Origin: an uncultured Bacteroidales bacterium
GTDB lineage: Bacteria; Bacteroidota; Bacteroidia; Bacteroidales; F082
Direction: 5' to 3'
DNA length: 45,366 nucleotides
NCBI GenBank assembly: GCA_947305795.1
Contig: CAMZEK010000019.1
Span: 1 to 45,366, forward strand
In this document: in pieces, positions 43,039 to 45,366 of the stretch
How positions within the stretch are numbered: position 1 is the stretch's first letter
Layout of the letters: the number at the start of each line of letters is the position of its first letter
Translations under genes and position numbers: made by a program
The notes under the pieces: model-generated
Databases searched by the model: none
Told to the model about the DNA's origin: nothing
What the model saw: only the letters and a program-made list of their open reading frames with translations

Positions 43039-43719
43039 ATGGAAAGCATCACTTTATATCACGGCTCTACTAAGGTCATCGAAAAGCCGGTTTTAGGCTT
43101 AGGAAATTCGAAAAACGATTACGGATTAGGATTTTATTGTACTGAAAACCTGGAACTTGCAAAAGAATGGGCCAGCACAGAACGCAGCGACGGCTTTGCC
43201 AACAGCTATGAAATCGGCTTTGATGGATTACATATCCTTTATTTGAACAAAGCACCCTATCATATTCTAAACTGGCTTTCGATTTTGCTGCAAAACAGAA
43301 TTTTTGTAATTTCACAAGGACTGCCTTCTGAAGCAAAGGCCTATCTGTTGGACAACTTCCTACCCGAATATGAGCATTATGACCTTATTATTGGCTATCG
43401 TGCTGATGACTCCTATTTTTCCTTCGCCAATGCCTTCCTCAACAACACCATTTCGTTGGAGCACTTGCGCAAGGCGATGTTCTTGGGGAAGTTAGGCGAA
43501 CAAGTGGTGCTGAAAAGCGAGGAGGCATTTTCTCGCCTTGTATTCAAAGAGAGTATTCCCGTCGATAGTAGTTTATACTATCCCAAACGACAAGCTCGTG
43601 ACCGCCAGGCCAGGGAAGATTTCCAAAATGAAAAAACGCTGGTTTCACCTGCCGATGCCATCTATATGATTGATATTCTCAGACAAAAATGGACCAATGA
43701 AGACCCGCGCCTACAATAG
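43039..43719 (+). CDS. DUF3990 protein, putative ADP-ribosyltransferase-fold toxin
   Basis: 226 residues without signal peptide or membrane segment. DUF3990 (PF13151) motifs: LYHGS with His8 at the start, NDYGLGFYCTENLELAKEWA at 26-45 (Tyr33), DLIIGYRADDSYF at 115-127 and LGEQVVLKSEEAF at 152-164 (Glu154/Gln155). The order His, Tyr, Glu/Gln parallels the H-Y-E catalytic triad of ART-fold enzymes. The basic, charged tail (about 182-226) is extra. The HTH gene begins inside its 3' end (23-nt overlap), as in toxin-antitoxin pairs. Target and activity are unknown; the toxin role is inferred from fold and context. Confidence 0.75.
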   Translation: MESITLYHGSTKVIEKPVLGLGNSKNDYGLGFYCTENLELAKEWASTERSDGFANSYEIGFDGLHILYLNKAPYHILNWLSILLQNRIFVISQGLPSEAKAYLLDNFLPEYEHYDLIIGYRADDSYFSFANAFLNNTISLEHLRKAMFLGKLGEQVVLKSEEAFSRLVFKESIPVDSSLYYPKRQARDRQAREDFQNEKTLVSPADAIYMIDILRQKWTNEDPRLQ

Positions 43720-44344
43720 TTTGTACCTTGAAGATGCCATGAACAACCTCGGCACCATGCTCGACTGCGCTGTCCATGCCGCGCAGTGTGACTTGTTGGT
43801 CTTTTACGAGATGTTCCTTTCCAGCGGTGTTGCCTCACAGATAGAAGCGGGTAATCCCCGTTATCTCTCGGGCATGTCAGGGATGGAATTGATGCAATTG
43901 GTCTTGGAGAAGTCTTCGGACAAAACTATGCCCATTGTGAACTATGTTCCCTTTGACCGCACACCTGAGTATTGGGCTGGCTGGGCTTTAGCCTATTACC
44001 AATGGTATAGTGCTTACTCTTTTTCTTTCATCCAAAGAAACGGATTGAGTATCAGCACTGTTCTTTTCCTTTATCCCACATTGCATGAAGCCGACCTCTC
44101 CAAGTTCGTACAAACCGCAGATACGCTTATCCAACAGCATTTGGACACCCGAAAGAGTAGGCTGAAAACCATTCGAAAGCAATCCCGTTTCACCCAAAAG
44201 GAACTGGCCGAACTTTCTGGTGTCACCCTTCGCATGATTCAAGCCTACGAGCAAGGCGACCAGGACATTTTGAAGGCTGAAGCGCAAACGGTTTTTGCCT
44301 TGTCGAGGGTGCTGGGATGTGCGCCTGAGGTGATTTGCGGGTGA
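43697..44344 (+). CDS. HTH (Xre-type) protein, putative antitoxin to DUF3990
   Basis: 215 residues from ATG 43697, overlapping the DUF3990 gene by 23 nt. The N-terminal alpha-helical domain (about 1-145) has AYNSLYLEDAMNNLGTMLD, NPRYLSGMSGMEL, PEYWAGWALAYYQWY and LYPTLHEADLSKFV. I associate this set with HTH proteins next to DUF3990 genes in gut Firmicutes and Bacteroidota. The C-terminal HTH_3 domain (about 150-215) has FTQKELAELSGVTLRMIQAY. Inference: the N-terminal domain binds and blocks the DUF3990 protein and the HTH represses the shared promoter. The overlap implies coupled translation. Confidence 0.75.
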   Translation: MKTRAYNSLYLEDAMNNLGTMLDCAVHAAQCDLLVFYEMFLSSGVASQIEAGNPRYLSGMSGMELMQLVLEKSSDKTMPIVNYVPFDRTPEYWAGWALAYYQWYSAYSFSFIQRNGLSISTVLFLYPTLHEADLSKFVQTADTLIQQHLDTRKSRLKTIRKQSRFTQKELAELSGVTLRMIQAYEQGDQDILKAEAQTVFALSRVLGCAPEVICG

Positions 44345-44389
44345 AGTAAAACCATGACAGCGGCGGTTTGGTTGGCAGAGATTTTACTT
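44344..44389. terminator. Weak inverted repeat between convergent genes
   Basis: AAGTAAAA (44344-44351) and TTTTACTT (44382-44389) are exact inverse arms with a 30-nt loop, spanning the stops of the HTH and Sel1 genes. A terminator role is possible but the stem is A/T-only. Confidence 0.3.
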
Positions 44390-45366
44390 CCTTTTCTGTA
44401 AGTCTTTCAGCTTTTCCTGTGCATCTTTGTAGCCTTGATTTGCAGCAAGCGTGTACCATAATTCGGCTTTTTCAAGGTTGGGTTTAACACCCATGCCCTT
44501 TTCACAGCATACAGCATAGTTGAATTGTCCTATCGCATCTCCTTGTAAAGCTGCTTTTTTATACCAACGAGCTGCTTTTTTCGGGTCTTTTTTTACACCA
44601 TTCCCATGCTCGTAGCAAACACCTAAGTCGTTTTGTGCCAAAGAATCTTCTTGCATGGCTGCTTTCTTGTAGAGTTGCGCTGCTTTTACAAGGTCTTTTT
44701 TCACTCCCTGGCCTTTTCTGTAGCAAACTGCAAGTCTGTATTGTGCCAGTGCTTCACCTTGTTTCGCTGCTCTTTTGAGCCACTCAACGGCTTTCGGAAG
44801 GTTTTTTCTCGTTCCATTGCCTTCTATATAGCATATCGCAATGTTGTATTGAGCAGGTGAAAAGCCTTGCTCAGCGGATTCCTTATACCATTGTACGGCT
44901 TTTTTCATGTTTCTTTCAACACCACTACCTTCTTCATAACAGATTGCGAGATTGTATTGAGCACGCTCGTTGCCTTGCTTAGCTGACTTGATGTACCACT
45001 CAACAGCTTTGGCCAAATCTTTTTCAACGCCTTGGCCGTTTTCATAGCACAAAGCAAGAGCAAATTGTGCCATGTCATGCCCAAGCTCAGCATCTTCAGC
45101 ATATAGCTCAGAGGCTTTTGTCAAGTTCGGCTCACATCCTATTCCGAGTTCATAGCATTCGGCACATTCTAATAATTCATGTGCATCAGGTGCTTGCTGG
45201 ATATTGGTTTGCCCAATAATTGATTCTTCAAAGATGTCGTCCTGTAAGGTTGTGGTGTTCCATGAAATACAATTAAGACCTCCTCCTCTTCTGACAGCTT
45301 CCAATGCAGGGATGCCTAAAACCTCACAGTCTGGCATCGCATTGCTGATTTGTTCAAGAGCTTGCT
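44384..45366 (-). CDS. Sel1-repeat protein fused to a deiminase-like domain, N-terminus beyond window
   Basis: The frame is open to the right edge, so the N-terminus is missing; the ATG at 45337 is internal. The first about 40 visible residues (QALEQISNAMPDCEVLGIPA then LEAVRRGGGLNCIS) align with the end of agmatine/peptidyl-arginine deiminases (PF04371). In that family a DREVVGI-type strand leads to a GGG-x-HC segment with the catalytic Cys; here the His is Asn. After a linker come seven Sel1 repeats of 36 residues (for example LALCYENGQGVEKDLAKAVE) and a basic cap ending KRK. Sel1 repeats are protein-binding solenoids. The fusion is unusual. Certain: Sel1. Probable: the deiminase part, which needs the missing sequence to confirm. 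Confidence 0.75.
   Translation of the reverse strand, partial: QALEQISNAMPDCEVLGIPALEAVRRGGGLNCISWNTTTLQDDIFEESIIGQTNIQQAPDAHELLECAECYELGIGCEPNLTKASELYAEDAELGHDMAQFALALCYENGQGVEKDLAKAVEWYIKSAKQGNERAQYNLAICYEEGSGVERNMKKAVQWYKESAEQGFSPAQYNIAICYIEGNGTRKNLPKAVEWLKRAAKQGEALAQYRLAVCYRKGQGVKKDLVKAAQLYKKAAMQEDSLAQNDLGVCYEHGNGVKKDPKKAARWYKKAALQGDAIGQFNYAVCCEKGMGVKPNLEKAELWYTLAANQGYKDAQEKLKDLQKRK

Noticed and set aside
43715-43725. Second copy of AATAGTTTGTA (also at 42997) as an internal promoter for the HTH gene
   Set aside because: An 11-bp match is expected by chance in a window this size, no TAnnTTTG box follows, and it lies downstream of the HTH start.

Overview
The window looks like a chromosome segment from a member of the Bacteroidota, most likely order Bacteroidales and probably host-associated. 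Four lines of sequence evidence point this way. Nearly every transcription unit starts from a TAnnTTTG -7 box, the Bacteroidota housekeeping promoter. At least three proteins end in a type IX secretion system (T9SS) C-terminal sorting domain. The lipoprotein GldB is present. The SdhC/A/B, YifB/ComM, TonB-receptor and porin-like proteins are all of Bacteroidota type. No rRNA, tRNA, CRISPR array, transposase or phage gene was seen.

Layout, left to right. Positions 1-7168: a large secreted multidomain protein cut by the left edge, a YfcC-type transporter, a secreted T9SS endonuclease/exonuclease/phosphatase-fold protein and two tandem related lipoproteins. Positions 7257-14534: a 1,076-residue flavin/iron-sulfur oxidoreductase that carries in one chain the modules usually split over several subunits, a PspC-domain protein, a TonB-dependent receptor co-oriented with a His/Cys-rich HYC_CC_PP protein (a likely metal-handling pair), and a nitroreductase-like protein. 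Positions 14597-20467: a T9SS protein with a recent 680-bp internal duplication, a VapBC-like toxin-antitoxin pair and a DUF234-type AAA ATPase. Positions 20538-26789: two adjacent M24 (Xaa-Pro) peptidases and the divergent sdhCAB operon. Positions 26851-33208: two outer-membrane beta-barrels, an OmpA-family protein, a nucleoside phosphorylase, and cinA-gldB.

Positions 33414-45366: a YifB/ComM ATPase, a T9SS-secreted sialidase, elongation factor G, an operon of a proline-iminopeptidase-type hydrolase and a GH95 fucosidase lipoprotein, a DUF3990/HTH gene pair that looks like an ADP-ribosyltransferase-fold toxin-antitoxin module, and, cut by the right edge, what looks like an agmatine/peptidyl-arginine deiminase C-terminus fused to Sel1 repeats.

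Functionally, the sialidase and fucosidase fit removal of terminal sugars from host glycans, and the peptidases and beta-barrels fit uptake and use of peptides and other nutrients. sdhCAB serves fumarate or succinate respiration. The most interesting loci for follow-up are the DUF3990/HTH pair, the deiminase-Sel1 fusion, the HYC_CC_PP/TonB-receptor pair, the all-in-one flavoenzyme, the duplicated T9SS gene and several unexplained regulatory or repeat structures: the comM upstream repeats, the fusA leader hairpin, an orphan promoter facing the VapBC pair, and dispersed GC-rich hairpin repeats, one of which encodes the tail of CinA.
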